Shown: positions 48,101 to 59,077, counted from the stretch's first letter. The stretch is 64,000 bases of DNA from Tomocerus qinae (GCA_020055645.1 CM034546.1:108132375-108196374), one strand, 5' to 3'. The notes: generated from the sequence alone by a model not told the origin. Made by a program: numbers and translations.

Positions 48101-50706
48101 TTTAATGGGATAAGAGCATTTTTATCAGATGCCAGGAACTGTCAGGTGCTATTAAAAATGGATAGTACCGTAGGAATAGCTTATGTAAATCGATTTGGTG
48201 GCTGTAGGTCACCAGTAAACCACTTATATGCAAAGGATTTATGGAAATGGTGTCAGTTTAGAAACATCTGGATTTTTGCCACATATATTAATACAAAAGA
48301 TAATTTTCTGGCTGATGAGGCTTCTCGTCTTAGTATTGAGGAAAATGATTTCTCTCTAGATCAACATTCTTTTACCGAGATAACTAGGATTTTAGGAAAT
48401 CCTGTCATTGATCTTTTCGCGACACAACATACTACCAAATGTAGACGGTACTTTTCTTGGTATCCAGATCCTGAAAGTGAAGGTGTAGATGCTTTCACTC
48501 TTCAATGGAATGATTACTTTTATGCCTTTCCCCCATTTGCCTTAATAGGGCGTGTACTTAAAAAGATTTATGAAGAAAAGGCGACTGGTATTGTAGTCGT
48601 CCCTAATTGGGATACTCAGGCTTGGTATCCCATTTTTATTAAGTTGGCTGTTTCCAAAATAATAATTTTGAAAAGAGGAAAATTTAAACTAACATTTCCT
48701 TACAATAATAGACTCCATCCATTGTCGAAGACGTTGTCACTAGCAGTCGGAGTACTTTCGGGTTCGACATTGAGTTGACCGACAATTGTCAAAAACTTTT
48801 AAAAGCATCTTGTTCTGACGGTACATGGAAACAATATGAAGGTACTATAAAAAAGTGGGTAAGATATTGTAAAATTGTGAATCAAGATCCTTGGAAGCCT
48901 TCAATTAATTTAATTCTTGCTTTTTTGACGAGCTTGTATGATGAGGGATCAAGTTATGTTACAATTAATTCAGCTAGATCAGCATTATCGACAGTCCTAG
49001 GTCCACTTAACGGTGATACCATTGGTAATCATCCATTGGTTATTAGATTATTAAAAGGAGTAGGTCGACTCCGTCCTCCTCGATGTAAATATGATACGAC
49101 TTGGGATCCTAGTATAGTTTTAAATTTATTTTCAGTTTGGGCGGAAAACGATAAGTTAAATTTTAGAATGTTGTCAATGAAACTTGCATCATTACTTGCC
49201 CTCTGCTCAGGGCAAAGAGTACAAACTTTAGCCAAAATTCAATTAAAGGAAGTAGTATTTTCAAAAGATACTGTAACGATTAATATTTCAAGTCGCTTAA
49301 AAGCTTCTAAACCTGGAAAAGGGCTTCAACTAAATTTTAAAAAGTTTACAAACCCCCTTATATGCGTTGTTAATTGTATGTCAGTTTATGTCAATATGTC
49401 TGCTCCTCTTAGAAAAGGAGATAATCTTTTTATTACCACAAAAGCACCATATGGAGCTTCTAGCTCGCAGACAATTAGTAAGTGGCTTAAGAAAGTTCTG
49501 AGCTTAGCAGGAGTTAATACAAGTCAATTTTCTAGCCACAGCTTCCGTCATGCATCAACTTCTAAAGCGGAAGACAATGGTGTTTCAATAAATACTATAT
49601 TTAAATCTGCGGGTTGGACAGAAAATTCGCGAGTATTTGCGAAATTCTATAGACGTCCAATTGTTGAAGAAGGAAAGTATGCAACTTCGATATTGTCTTC
49701 TCTCAAATAGCAATTTTAAAGGATTATGCTTAACATTTGAATTAACTTATAATTAGATGGTTAAGAATTAATTTCCAAGATGCATTATGCAATGAAATGA
49801 TTTATAATTTATACTTTATCCATGTGAAATAAATATGTCCATTTGTAAAAGAAATTTCATCCTAAATATTGTGTTGCTAATGGTATAATTTGAATTATTC
49901 TATTCTTGCGCTTAGAAATTACATTTTGCATTATCACTTGCTTACATCCAGGTACCAATCTCTGACTTTTTTGTTTTAAACAACTACCTATGTAAGACTG
50001 GTATATGGATACCAGAGGGTTGGAATACACCGAAGGATTAATTGAAAATTATTCGAGCCCCACCCGAAGGGTGGGGCGACGGATAATTGTAATTATCCGA
50101 GGTGTATGGAGACCCGAAGGTATCCAGTTCCCACCCATTCCCACCCTTAAATTATTCGGAAAAAGTCATCGATTTAGGTTTTTGGACTATGAGGAAGGGA
50201 GCTATCGCCGCCGGCAGGAGAGCGAGAAGAAAAAGATGCGCATGGCGTAGAAAACGTCCACAGCTAAGATTTTTTGTTTTTTAAAGAGACGGGTTCTGGC
50301 TACTACCTATGAGCTAACTACCTATGTAAGACTGGTATATGGATACCTTCGGGTCTCCATACACCTCGGATAATTACAATTATCCGTCGCCCCACCCTTC
50401 GGGTGGGGCTCGAATAATTTTCAATTATTCCATAATTTAATTTTAATGCATTTCTTATGGTATAGTAAAAAAATAAAATATTTTTGTCAAATTACTTTTG
50501 TTTTCGGAGTTGATGGAAATTAGTACATCTTTTTGAAAGTATAATGATTGTGAGGTAATCCAATCTATTTGTGACGTAGCAGATGAGATGGTACTAGTAG
50601 TAGTAAGTGACAGAATTACTTGTACTAGGATGTTTGAGATAAAAATATTATTATAGCAAAACAATTTGTTGCTGAAACATTTCATGAAATGGTTATTATG
50701 AGACAT
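42117..50706 (-). CDS. Ionotropic receptor (IR), split by a DIRS element in intron 1
   Basis: IRs are variant glutamate-receptor channels used in arthropod chemosensation. Minus-strand exons: 50706-50496 (signal peptide), 45083-44914, 44756-44334, 44276-44155, 44008-43844, 43776-~43550, 43509-42920 and 42372-42117, roughly 720 residues. Phases agree at all junctions except exon 6/7. Domains: extracellular N-terminus; S1 with GGYDIHQFWFLRDSLNFT and NDDADLSIA; M1 in FLPFGPCVWISLVVVWIFAA; pore region DNVIFWVISSVMSKG; M3 in MMLSLLTMTVYTSVVTSYLS; S2; M4 in VIVPVVILTIGKLLSILI; short cytoplasmic tail. At exon 6/7 the best donor (AAAG|GTTACA) and acceptor (TTTACAG|AGC) disagree by phase; either a weak in-phase donor is used or the gene carries a frameshift. 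Ligand unknown; a divergent tuning IR rather than a co-receptor is inferred. Confidence 0.8.
45103..45303 (+). repeat. DIRS left inverted terminal repeat
   Basis: Contains CTGGTATCCATATACCAGTC, TACATAGGTAGTTAGCTC, an AAAAAACAAAAAATCTTAGC segment and GCCGGCGGCGATAGCTCCC. The same blocks appear in reverse complement at 50,189-50,350. Confidence 0.85.
45784..46898 (+). CDS. DIRS gag-like ORF, two overlapping frames
   Basis: The first frame (45784-46134, real ATG in AAAATGGCC) encodes 116 residues, charged, with a short coiled-coil-like region (VTSMNENIKQHSDALRALKD). A second frame (46104-46898, 264 residues) overlaps it by 31 nt. It has a helical middle with a Gln run (NDFAQQQQQQYVS), and a C-terminus rich in Arg, Gly and Asn (RNLNFRNPSPLQRGGGQSRG), consistent with nucleic-acid binding. 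In DIRS elements the first protein is gag-like, so the two frames probably form one product by splicing or frameshifting, or the overlap marks a mutation. No zinc knuckle is visible. Confidence 0.65.
46892..48778 (+). CDS. DIRS reverse transcriptase - RNase H - methyltransferase-like ORF
   Basis: The frame is open from the overlap with the gag-like ORF; an internal alternative start is near 47054. RT motifs: VVPKSDGSGRLIINLKDLN, AKIDLQDAYHLVPI (motif A), LPFGLSSAPRIFTKI (motif B), and the catalytic YLDD at 47492-47503. RNase H follows: LETDASTTGWGAVY (first Asp), NTLEIIAAFNGI (Glu), MDSTVGIAYVN (Asp) and FLADEASR (Asp). The last ~120 residues (VIDLFATQHT, FSWYPDPESEGVDAF, YAFPPFALI, VVPNWDTQAWYP) match the DAM/methyltransferase-like region typical of DIRS elements. 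The stop overlaps the start of the recombinase frame by 4 nt. Confidence 0.92.
   Translation, partial: KIKVRAASLCNFYYKWYNITNDPEVLTAIIGYKLPFILEPPQQNQEPIEVEYSSVETGQIIDCLQHLLEIGAISIVSPCEGQFISRIFVVPKSDGSGRLIINLKDLNNYIKSPHFKMEDYRTVKKLITKGCFMAKIDLQDAYHLVPIAREDRKYLRFRFKGILYEYSCLPFGLSSAPRIFTKIIRPVIANLRNRGFPSVAYLDDLLLLEYSKVDCLNNIQNTIDLLNQLGLVINIKKSDLIPKTEISYLGFIFNSETMTVELPNKKKVRLLSLLKSEINKVETTIEDAAILIGSLIAAVPAVSYSMMYTRQMEMDKSNCLLNSNGNYKAKLLFSNESKVDMAWWINALAEAKNLIRSDIYEHVLETDASTTGWGAVYRGNITRGFWSKEQQSFHINTLEIIAAFNGIRAFLSDARNCQVLLKMDSTVGIAYVNRFGGCRSPVNHLYAKDLWKWCQFRNIWIFATYINTKDNFLADEASRLSIEENDFSLDQHSFTEITRILGNPVIDLFATQHTTKCRRYFSWYPDPESEGVDAFTLQWNDYFYAFPPFALIGRVLKKIYEEKATGIVVVPNWDTQAWYPIFIKLAVSKIIILKRGKFKLTFPYNNRLHPLSKTLSLAVGVLSGSTLS
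48775..49710 (+). CDS. DIRS tyrosine recombinase
   Basis: An about 311-codon frame overlapping the RT stop; no ATG is at the overlap, so translation probably couples or reinitiates. The N-terminal SAM-like DNA-binding half (SDGTWKQYEGTIKKWVRYC) precedes the catalytic domain. The conserved tetrad is present: Arg in LALCSGQRVQTLAKIQ, the HxxR pair in SSHSFRHASTSKA, and Tyr in SRVFAKFYRRP. The protein would integrate a circular DNA intermediate without target duplication. No disruption seen. Confidence 0.92.
   Translation: MTDNCQKLLKASCSDGTWKQYEGTIKKWVRYCKIVNQDPWKPSINLILAFLTSLYDEGSSYVTINSARSALSTVLGPLNGDTIGNHPLVIRLLKGVGRLRPPRCKYDTTWDPSIVLNLFSVWAENDKLNFRMLSMKLASLLALCSGQRVQTLAKIQLKEVVFSKDTVTINISSRLKASKPGKGLQLNFKKFTNPLICVVNCMSVYVNMSAPLRKGDNLFITTKAPYGASSSQTISKWLKKVLSLAGVNTSQFSSHSFRHASTSKAEDNGVSINTIFKSAGWTENSRVFAKFYRRPIVEEGKYATSILSSLK
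49983..50126. repeat. DIRS internal complementary region
   Basis: 49,983-50,042 is the reverse complement of the element's left end (AACTACCTATGTAAGACTGG through CACCGAAGGATTA). 50,038-50,126 is the reverse complement of its right end (TTGAAAATTATTCGAGCCCC onward). The two parts meet at ATTAATTG, which models the joined ends of the circular replication intermediate. Confidence 0.85.
50189..50427. repeat. DIRS right inverted terminal repeat
   Basis: 50,189-50,350 is the complement of the left terminal repeat. 50,338-50,427 is complementary to the second half of the internal complementary region and ends TTTTCAATTA at the junction with receptor intron sequence. Confidence 0.8.
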
Positions 50707-53700
50707 GGTTAGAAGTAGAATTCACTATTAAATAGTTGATATTATGGATTAAATAATGGGCTTAAATATTATTATTATGGCGATAATAATAATGATATTT
50801 TTATAGTTTTTCACAAACTTCATCAGATAATAACTTGCAAGATCTGCGATCAGTTGTATTATAAATTCGATTTAAAATTGAAATCTATATCTTATTTACC
50901 CCATCCAATAATAATAAGTTCATATTATTATATGGATTTTATAGCTTTCAATAATGATGCGAAAAAAGTAAATAGTAACAGAAGAATAGAGCAAATAATA
51001 TTGTGGTAGTAGTTGTTATAATATTATTTTGTGTCTCATCAGTCATCATCGCTCGATCGAATAAGTGTACATGATTATTATATATACTAATAATATAACG
51101 AACATATGGGTATATATCTAGTATATAGACACGTATGTATGTATGATAATTGTTTAGAAATCTAGTATTCTTTCTTTCGTTTTTGGAATATATTATGCAA
51201 TATGTTTATATATAACTTTTAGTCATGATAATATACGAAATTTGTCAATAAAAGTATGGTAATTAATATACCTACTATAAAGTAGCATTAATATAGTGAG
51301 AGTGAGATATATGAGAGTAAAAGCAACGAGGAATTTATATTTATTTTCTTAGTCTATAAAATACGATGTTTAAACAATCTTGAAGAAAATATTAGCCTTT
51401 TCTGTGAAAAAAAAGCGATTGTTTATATAGAATTAGCATATTATTAGAAACTATAGTATGGACAAATCGTTAGCAATGTTTATTTTGAGATGATAATAGT
51501 ATTATTATTATAATAATAATAACAATGCCAATAATAATAAATTAATATCATTACTATCATATTACAAAAAGTATGGATATGTTTGCATAAATATATTGAA
51601 AAAAGTGTACAATATCGTCTTATTATCATGGGTGATCTTACAAAGTATCATGCAAACATTAAATGGCAAATAAATATAGTCATTTTCAATCATAAATAAA
51701 TAAATAAACCATTGCAAAACGGGAAGTTCATCCCCTGTCATTGGATGCTGTAACTTAATGTTTAGTAGTGTCATGTCAGCTTTCAATGGAGCTATTACAC
51801 GACCTTGTATTGTAGGACGAATAGAACTGGAGTTGCATCAATTTTCAGTTATTTTAATGACTTCCTCTGTCAGGGGATGGCTGGATGGAACCTATTTACA
51901 GAAACAGTATTCGCATACAGAGAAGATGAACTTCTCTAAATAAATTATGGAATTTCATATTTTTGATGTTAAACAAAAGCTTTCGGGGAAATAAAACTTT
52001 TAGAATATAATATTTTTTAAGTAAAGCTATGTTTAATTGCAGCTGTAATGACCGCGGTTGATGAAAAAGTGATGTTGGTAAAAAGAAGAAGAGGAGGAGG
52101 CGAGTAGGGAGATGGAGGTGATAATAATATGAATGGTTGCGAATGATGATATTGATATGAATGACATGCATGTTGAAAGTGAAGTGAGCGGTGGAAGGTA
52201 TAAAATAAAATACATAATATAGAGTATAGAGTGTGTGCGTAAATGGTGCGGAAATGAGTTGTACAATAAAAGCAAGAGAGGCTGTAGAAAAGATATTGTA
52301 TGCATGTGTAGTGTAAATAGCGTAGAGGAAGAATCAGCTATTATTTATAAGTGAATGTGTTGTAAATAGGAATGGGATAGGGTAGACACAGTGTAAGTTG
52401 TCTGCAACAACTACTGTTGCGGTAGAAAAGGAATGTAGATAGATAGGTGAATGGATGTGGTATCCACAGGCAATGTGTGTGTGTTTGTTATAAAGAGAGC
52501 GTTTGAAAAGAACGATGTACAGCAGCAAGTAGTGGTTAGTTGGTTAGGTAGTAGGAACGGGCTGATGAAATTTACAAGATTGCTGCTGAAGGCTCTTATG
52601 CAAGTTGTACCTGCATGAGGATAGTAACAAAAGTGTATTCTTTTAGTCGTATATAGTGTCCTATTAAATTCTTGTATGGTAAACACTTTATGGCAAAAAT
52701 AAACCCAATTTGAAATGTAATATTCTGTCAGTATATAAATTGTTTTGTTAATATTTACTTTGCATTTAGCATTTTATAACGCCGTTTGGTATCTACATGG
52801 GGAGACAAGACGTGTAAGTTCGAAACGAAAGATGCAATAATAGACTGTGAATTCAGCATTGCATTGGACGTACTAGGCTACGTGTGTAAATCCCTTAGTG
52901 TGGAATGGTGCTGTAGTAAACATATAAATACTCTCGGGTATAGTTTGTTGAATGTAAGCACAAATTTCACATGCCAAAAAGCTAAAAGCAAAGAGAGAAT
53001 ACAGAGGCTTGCCTCTAAGGAGAATGTACGGAAAAAGTCCGCAAAATGAATAAAAATTTCATCTCGACAGCGAAGCGCTACGCCATTAGGTCGATTCGCT
53101 CGCAAGTAAAAGCCTGAAACCTAAAAGATTTGTATTTATACGAAGATGAGGGAGGAGGCTTTATCAATTTTTGGAAAATGACGGGAATCCCATGATGTTT
53201 TGTGATATTAAGCAAAGTGTAGGGGGATCCTTTATCAATTTTTCAGAATTGAACAAAACTACAGATACTGTACACGAATTGAGTCTGTGAGTCGTGAAAC
53301 GGAGCTGTAGTATGAGTGTATGTATGTATAAATGATCGTACACTTTTGTGCATATAGAACTGCGTAGCTTAGCACTCGTGTCTCAAGTTATACAAAGTTT
53401 TATATGTACAACTCAAGGCTTTACATCGACAAACTGTGTGTAAAGCTATACGTAAAAGTTGTATAAACTCGCACTAGCAGTGTCCTCTGTGGAAATGTCA
53501 GAAAGGGATTTGCACGAGTAAATGAGCTGTTGCGGTGTTTAGTATGACTTCGGACAGATGGCAGCACAGCCACATCTCGTAGTATGTTAGTGCTATTGAG
53601 ATTCTGACATTGAGAAGTTCCTTTGTAAACATCCGAGCGTTAAAACATATTGAACCACATGAAAGTCTATACAAAAGGCTTAGTTGGTTTGTGCAAAAGA

Positions 53701-53936
53701 GAATGTGCGAAAACTGCTCGTCAGTTCTAGCAAAACAAAACTAAAGCACGAAATCTGAAAGGAGATCGTGTAAAATGTATGTGTGAGATTTGCAGTGCGG
53801 TGTTCGTTCACTCAGTAGTATAATATGTATCACACTTTGTGTGAGATAAAGCTGCTGTATGTGAATGTGCATATACAAACGTGCTGCGGAGATTGCTACA
53901 TTACATAGAAATGAATTTGTTGATAAAATTCATAGC
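50707..53936. other. Receptor upstream region and rDNA spacer
   Basis: 50.7-51.6 kb is very AT-rich with ATT/AAT trinucleotide runs. 51.6-51.93 kb holds a coding-like minus-strand stretch (listed as a remnant). 52.0-52.7 kb is purine-rich on the plus strand. 52.8-53.9 kb leads into the 18S and should contain the external transcribed spacer; the motif CTTTATCAATTTTT recurs at ~53,160 and ~53,230. I cannot place the RNA polymerase I promoter. Confidence 0.5.
51562..51930 (-). pseudogene. Coding-like remnant, unassigned
   Basis: On the minus strand a frame reads PLTEEVIKITEN, a TGA stop, then CNSSSIRPTIQGRVIAPLK and MTLLNIKLQHPMTGDELPVL before running into low-complexity residues. The composition looks like real protein, with the internal stop suggesting decay. 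The HPMTGDELPV motif is reminiscent of class I aminoacyl-tRNA synthetase segments, but the match is too short to name. Confidence 0.25.
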
Positions 53937-55067
53937 TACCTGGTTGATCCTGCCAGTAGTCATATGCTTGTCTCAAAGATTAAGCCATGCATGTCTAAGT
54001 TCAAGCGAAAATAAAGTGAAACCGCGAATGGCTCATTAAATCAGTTATGGTTCCTTAGATCGCACTTACTACTTGGATAACTGTGGTAATTCTAGAGCTA
54101 ATACATGCACTGAGCTCCAACCTCACGGAAGGAGCGCTTTTATTAGATCAAAGCCAATCAGTCTTTCGGGACTGTTTTGTTGGTGACTCTGAATAACTTT
54201 GCTGATCGTATGGTCTTGTACCGACGACGTATCTTTCAAGTGTCTGCCTTATCAACTGTCGATGGTAGGTTATGCGCCTACCATGGTTGTAACGGGTAAC
54301 GGGGAATCAGGGTTCGATTCCGGAGAGGGAGCCTGAGAAACGGCTACCACATCCAAGGAAGGCAGCAGGCGCGCAAATTACCCACTCCCGGCACGGGGAG
54401 GTAGTGACGAAAAATAACGATACGGAACTCATACGAGGCTCCGTAATCGGAATGAGTACACTTTAAATCCTTTAACGAGGATCTATTGGAGGGCAAGTCT
54501 GGTGCCAGCAGCCGCGGTAATTCCAGCTCCAATAGCGTATACTAAAGTTGTTGCGGTTAAAAAGCTCGTAGTTGGATCTCGGTTCCAGATGGGCGGTGCA
54601 CCTTGCGGTGTTTACTGTTTGTCAGGACGATTTTGTTGGTTCGTGTATAGTTCTCTTAACCGAGTGCTATGCGTGGCCAGCACGTTTACTTTGAAAAAAT
54701 TGGAGTGCTCAAAGCAGGCGCTACAGCCTGAACATTAGTGCATGGAATAATGGAATAGGATCTCGGTTCTATTTCGTTGGCTTTCGGAGTCGAGGTAATG
54801 ATTAATAGGGACAGACGGGGGCATTCGTACTGCGACGTTAGAGGTGAAATTCTTGGATCGTCGCAAGACGAACTACTGCGAAAGCATTTGCCAAGAATGT
54901 TTTCATTAATCAAGAACGAAAGTTAGAGGTTCGAAGGCGATCAGATACCGCCCTAGTTCTAACCATAAACGATGCCGACCGGCGATCCGTCGTCGTTAAC
55001 TGAATGACTCGACGGGCAGCCTCCGGGAAACCAGAGTGTTTGGGTTCCGGGGAAGTATGGTTGCAAA

Positions 55068-55116
<49 letters not shown>

Positions 55117-55554
55117 GCGGCTTAATTTGACTCAACACGGGAAATCTCACCAGGCCCGGACACCGGAAGGATTGACAGATTGAGAGCTCTTTCTTGATTC
55201 GGTGGGTGGTGGTGCATGGCCGTTCTTAGTTGGTGGAGCGATTTGTCTGGTTAATTCCGATAACGAACGAGACTCTGGCCTACTAACTAGACGTCGGATC
55301 CCTTTGTGGGTCCGTCGCAGCTTCTTAGAGGGACGGGCGGCGTTTAGCCGCACGAGAATGAGCAATAACAGGTCTGTGATGCCCTTAGATGTTCTGGGCT
55401 GCACGCGCGCTACACTGAAGGAATCAGCGTGTGTTCCCTATTCGAAAGGATTGGGCAACCCGTTGAACCTCCTTCGTGATGGGGATTGGGGATTGCAATT
55501 ATTCCCCATGAACGAGGAATTCCCAGTAGGCGCGAGTCATCAGCTTGCGTCGAT

Positions 55555-55598
<44 letters not shown>

Positions 55599-55687
55599 CG
55601 AGTGATTTAGTGAGGACTTCGGACTGGTCTTCAATGTGGCTTTCGGGTCATGTCGTAGTGCCGGAAAGATGCCCAAACTTGATCACT

Positions 55688-55745
<58 letters not shown>
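53937..55745 (+). rRNA. 18S ribosomal RNA
   Basis: Begins TACCTGGTTGATCCTGCCAG and ends GTAGGTGAACCTGCGGAAGG then ATCATTA, both universal. About 1,809 nt. Internal landmarks: GCCAGCAGCCGCGGTAATTC (530 loop, ~54,505), GAATTGACGGAAGGGCACCA (~55,083) and TTTGTACACACCGCCCGTCG (~55,568). No insertion or obvious degeneration, so this gene looks functional although the 28S downstream is interrupted. Confidence 0.98.
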
Positions 55746-56144
55746 CCGTATCTAAAAAACAAAAATAAATAAAATAGCATTGGAATATGTGATAGTCATG
55801 TCGCTTTTCCTATAAGCTAATAAACACACTTGTCAATATTAAAGGCACTCTTAGTATACGTACATGTATTTGTATGTTTTGTGAGAGCTGGACTTGTGTG
55901 GAAGTCTTAAGGAGGCCAATGTTGCTGAATTAAGCACCTGTAGCATGTTCACATAAGAATTATAATGAACTATATCTATATACATGATACTGACGGTAGG
56001 CATTGTCCTTTGAAGATTTATTTCGCCAGAGTCTGTATATAAAGTTCATGAATGCGCCTTAAAATACATGCTACAAATGCTCGTCTGTGGGCAAAGCAAA
56101 AACTGTCATGTTGTTATAAATCATCTAAATAAAAATTAAAAAAT
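55746..56144 (+). other. ITS1
   Basis: About 399 nt, AT-rich spacer between 18S and 5.8S; removed during pre-rRNA processing. No repeats seen. Confidence 0.9.
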
Positions 56145-56299
56145 CAACCTCGAGTGGTGGATCACTCGGCTCGTGGGTCGATGAAGAACGCAGCTAACTG
56201 CGTGCAGACGTGTGAACTGCAGGACACATGAACACCGACATCTTGAACGCATATGGCGGCCTGAAATAAATTTCAGGCCACGTCTGGCTGAGGGTCGGC
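56145..56299 (+). rRNA. 5.8S ribosomal RNA
   Basis: Contains the conserved GTGGATCACTCGGCTCGTGG, GATGAAGAACGCAGCTAACT and GTGAACTGCAGGACACATGA. About 155 nt; ends placed by comparison with arthropod 5.8S, uncertain by a few bases. No 2S split is evident. Confidence 0.92.
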
Positions 56300-56466
56300 T
56301 ATGAAATAAAACCAAAAGGTGCTCTTTTTAGTAAGAGTTGCATCGCCAAGTTGAACAGCTTGGTTAGAATACATGTGTATGAAAGCTGTAATGTAACAGA
56401 CATGAAATTCTTGTCTTGTTTAGCGGTACATACACAGTAACAATTTTGTAATAAAATTCATTGTTA
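56300..56466 (+). other. ITS2
   Basis: Short (~167 nt) AT-rich spacer between 5.8S and 28S. Confidence 0.85.
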
Positions 56467-56805
56467 CGACCTCAGAGTAGGCGAGATTACCCGCCTAATT
56501 TAAGCATATTAATAAGCGGAGGAAAAGAAACTAACAAGGATTCCCTTAGTAACGGCGAGCGAAAAGGGAAGAGCCCAGCGCTGAATCTAATGTCCCCCGG
56601 GCATTAAGACATGTGGCGTTTGGGACGAAACATTGCCTGTGCAGAATGATCATCCAAGTCCCTCTTGAACGGGGCCATTACCCATGGAGGTGCTAGGCCC
56701 GTACGATGATTTTATTGTGCAGTGCGTTTCGTCCGTAGAGTCGGGTTGCTTGGGAGTGCAGCCCAAATCAGGTGGTAAACTCCATCTAAGGCTAAATATG
56801 ACCAC

Positions 56806-56847
<42 letters not shown>

Positions 56848-57622
56848 AACTTTGAAGAGAGAGTTCAATAGTACGTGAAACCTCTCGGGGGTAAGCGGGC
56901 AGAACTTGCAAGTATTGGTGATGAGATTCAGGCTTAGTGTCGGTGACTGAGAGTATGAATTAAGTTGTTTGTTCGCAAATGATTGATGTGTACTCTTTGT
57001 TTTGCTGATGATGCGCCGCATTTCTTTTTACCATCCGGGTTGCATGCAACTGAGTTGGCAATTTAGGTGCTGGGTGTCTGCGTGTCCTTGTGGCTCGAGC
57101 CCTGGTTTTCCAATTGCTCATGCGGTTGTTGAAAGCGAACAGGCGTTTGTCGCGGTCAAAGTTATTCACGAGTAGGGTTTGTGTAGTGCATGGATGGGTA
57201 ACCATAGTGTATTGTACCGACTGATTGTCAGTGAGTGATTTTTGGCTCTGTTCAGTATTGCAATCTAAAGCATGCGTGGTCTGCCTGTCCCGTCTTGAAA
57301 CACGGACCAAGGAGTCTAACATGTGCGCTAGTCATTGGGAATGTAAACCCAAAGGCGGAATGAAAGTAAAGATTCGATTGCGAATTTGAGGAGAGATCAT
57401 GGCTTTTGGCTGGTATTCTGTAAAGTTTACTGGTGAAAGTATGCGCATCTCCTGGACGTCTATACCTCTGAAGGTGGGGCGTACCTAGAGCGTACACGTT
57501 GGGACCCGAAAGATGGTGAACTATGCCTGGTCAGGACGAAGTCAGGGGAAACTCTGATGGAGGTTCGTAGCGATTCTGACGTGCAAATCGATCGTCGGAA
57601 CTGGGTATAGGGGCGAAAGACT

Positions 57623-57675
<53 letters not shown>

Positions 57676-57956
57676 CGCTTGTACCAGTCTCATCCGGTAA
57701 AGCGAATGATTAGAGGCCTTGGGGCCGAAACGACCTCAACCTATTCTCAAACTTTAAATGGGTGAGAAGTCAGGCTTGCTTGATTGAAGCTCTGACAATG
57801 GATGGTGAGTGCCAAGTGGGCCACTCTTGGTAAGCAGGACTGGCGCTGTGGGATGAACCAAACGTTGGGTTAAGGCGCCCGAATCGACGCTCATGAGATC
57901 CCATAAAAGGCGTTGGTTGCTTAAGACAGCAGGACGGTGGCCATGGAAGTCGGAAT

Positions 57957-57994
<38 letters not shown>

Positions 57995-58929
57995 CTAGCC
58001 CTGAAAATGGATGGCGCTGAAGCGTCGTGCCTATACCCAACCGTTGAGTCACAGAGGTATGCTTGTCATATCCGCGAGGACTCAACGAGTAGGAGGGTCG
58101 TGGTGGTGTGCGTAGAAGGGTCTGGGCGTGGGCCTACCTGGAGCCGCCATCAGTGCAGATCTTGGTGGTAGTAGCAAATACTTTGGAGAGGCCCCGAAGG
58201 ACCGATGTGGAGAAGGGTTTCGTGTGAACAGCCGTTGAACACGAGTCAGTCGATCCTAAACCCGACGAGAAGTCGGTATCACTGTAAGGGAGTTATATCA
58301 TATACATGGATCCCTACTGTGATTAGGTGAAAGGGAATCTGGTTTCAATTCCAGAACCCGGTGACGGAACCGCTCTTTTCGACACATTCCTTGTGGATGT
58401 GTTGTCGGGGTAACCCAAAAAGACCCGGAGATGCCGTCAGAACCCCCAGGAAGAGTTTTCTTTTCTGCATGAGCAATTAAGCGCCCTGGAATTCCTTCAC
58501 GGAGAGATAGGGTCAAGATTGCGAAGAGCGCCGCAGTTATTGTGGCGTCTGGGGTGTTTTGCCGGACCTTGAAAATCCGGGAGAGGGACACGGGAGCGTC
58601 GCACCGGCTCGTACCCATATCCGCAGCAGGTCTCCGAGGTGAGCAGCCTCTGGTCGATAGAACAATGTAGGTAAGGGAAGTCGGCAAATCGGATCCGTAA
58701 CTTCGGGAAAAGGATTGGCTCTGAGGATCGGGGCGATCGGGCCGGATCAGGAAATGGTGTGTGCTCACGTGCTGGGCCTGGACAAGACTTTCGGGTTGAG
58801 TTCGGTCCCTTGCCGCGGCCTACTATGGATTGGTTCGGCTATGAAAGCCAGTGGAAGTAGCAATATGACTGCTGGGTCAACTTTCTTCGGTCTCCATTAA
58901 ACGATTAACTCAGAACTGGCACGGACCGG

Positions 58930-58961
<32 letters not shown>

Positions 58962-59077
58962 CGCGATGGCTCTTGCGGGTGATGACGCGATGTGATTTCT
59001 GCCCAGTGCTTTGAATGTCAAAGTGAAGAAATTCAACCAAGCGCAAGTTAACGGCGGGAGTAACTATGACTTTCTTA
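56467..59077 (+). rRNA. 28S ribosomal RNA, 5' part (interrupted)
   Basis: Starts CGACCTCAGAGTAGGCGAGA and runs to the R2 site, AACTATGACTTTCTTA. Just before the break the normally near-invariant CGCGGGTAAACGGC reads CGCAAGTTAACGGC, and GACTCTCTTA reads GACTTTCTTA, so the last ~40 nt have decayed. Elsewhere (for example GACCCGAAAGATGGTGAACT, TGCAGATCTTGGTGGTAGTA) the sequence is conventional. Confidence 0.95.

Larger units (their letters stand above)
45103..50427 (+). mobile_element. DIRS-type tyrosine-recombinase retrotransposon
   Basis: About 5.3 kb, with gag-like, RT/RNase H and tyrosine recombinase frames. Termini fit DIRS architecture: a left inverted terminal repeat at ~45,103-45,303; an internal complementary region at ~49,983-50,126 whose first part is complementary to the left end and second part to the right end; and a right inverted repeat to ~50,427. 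No target duplication is apparent, as expected for recombinase-mediated integration of a circular intermediate. It lies antisense to the host receptor gene, in its first intron. The RT and recombinase frames are uninterrupted, suggesting a young copy. Confidence 0.92.

Noticed and set aside
54300-54325. GGTTCGATTCC, tRNA B-box-like
   Set aside because: It is a normal part of the 18S rRNA; no acceptor stem or A box around it.
55202-58900. Several open frames of 60-160 codons on both strands
   Set aside because: They lie wholly within 18S and 28S rRNA genes and have no protein family signature.
59011-59077. First 22 codons of the long open frame over the R2 fragment
   Set aside because: These are translated 28S sequence; R2 begins at about 59,078, so no native start exists.
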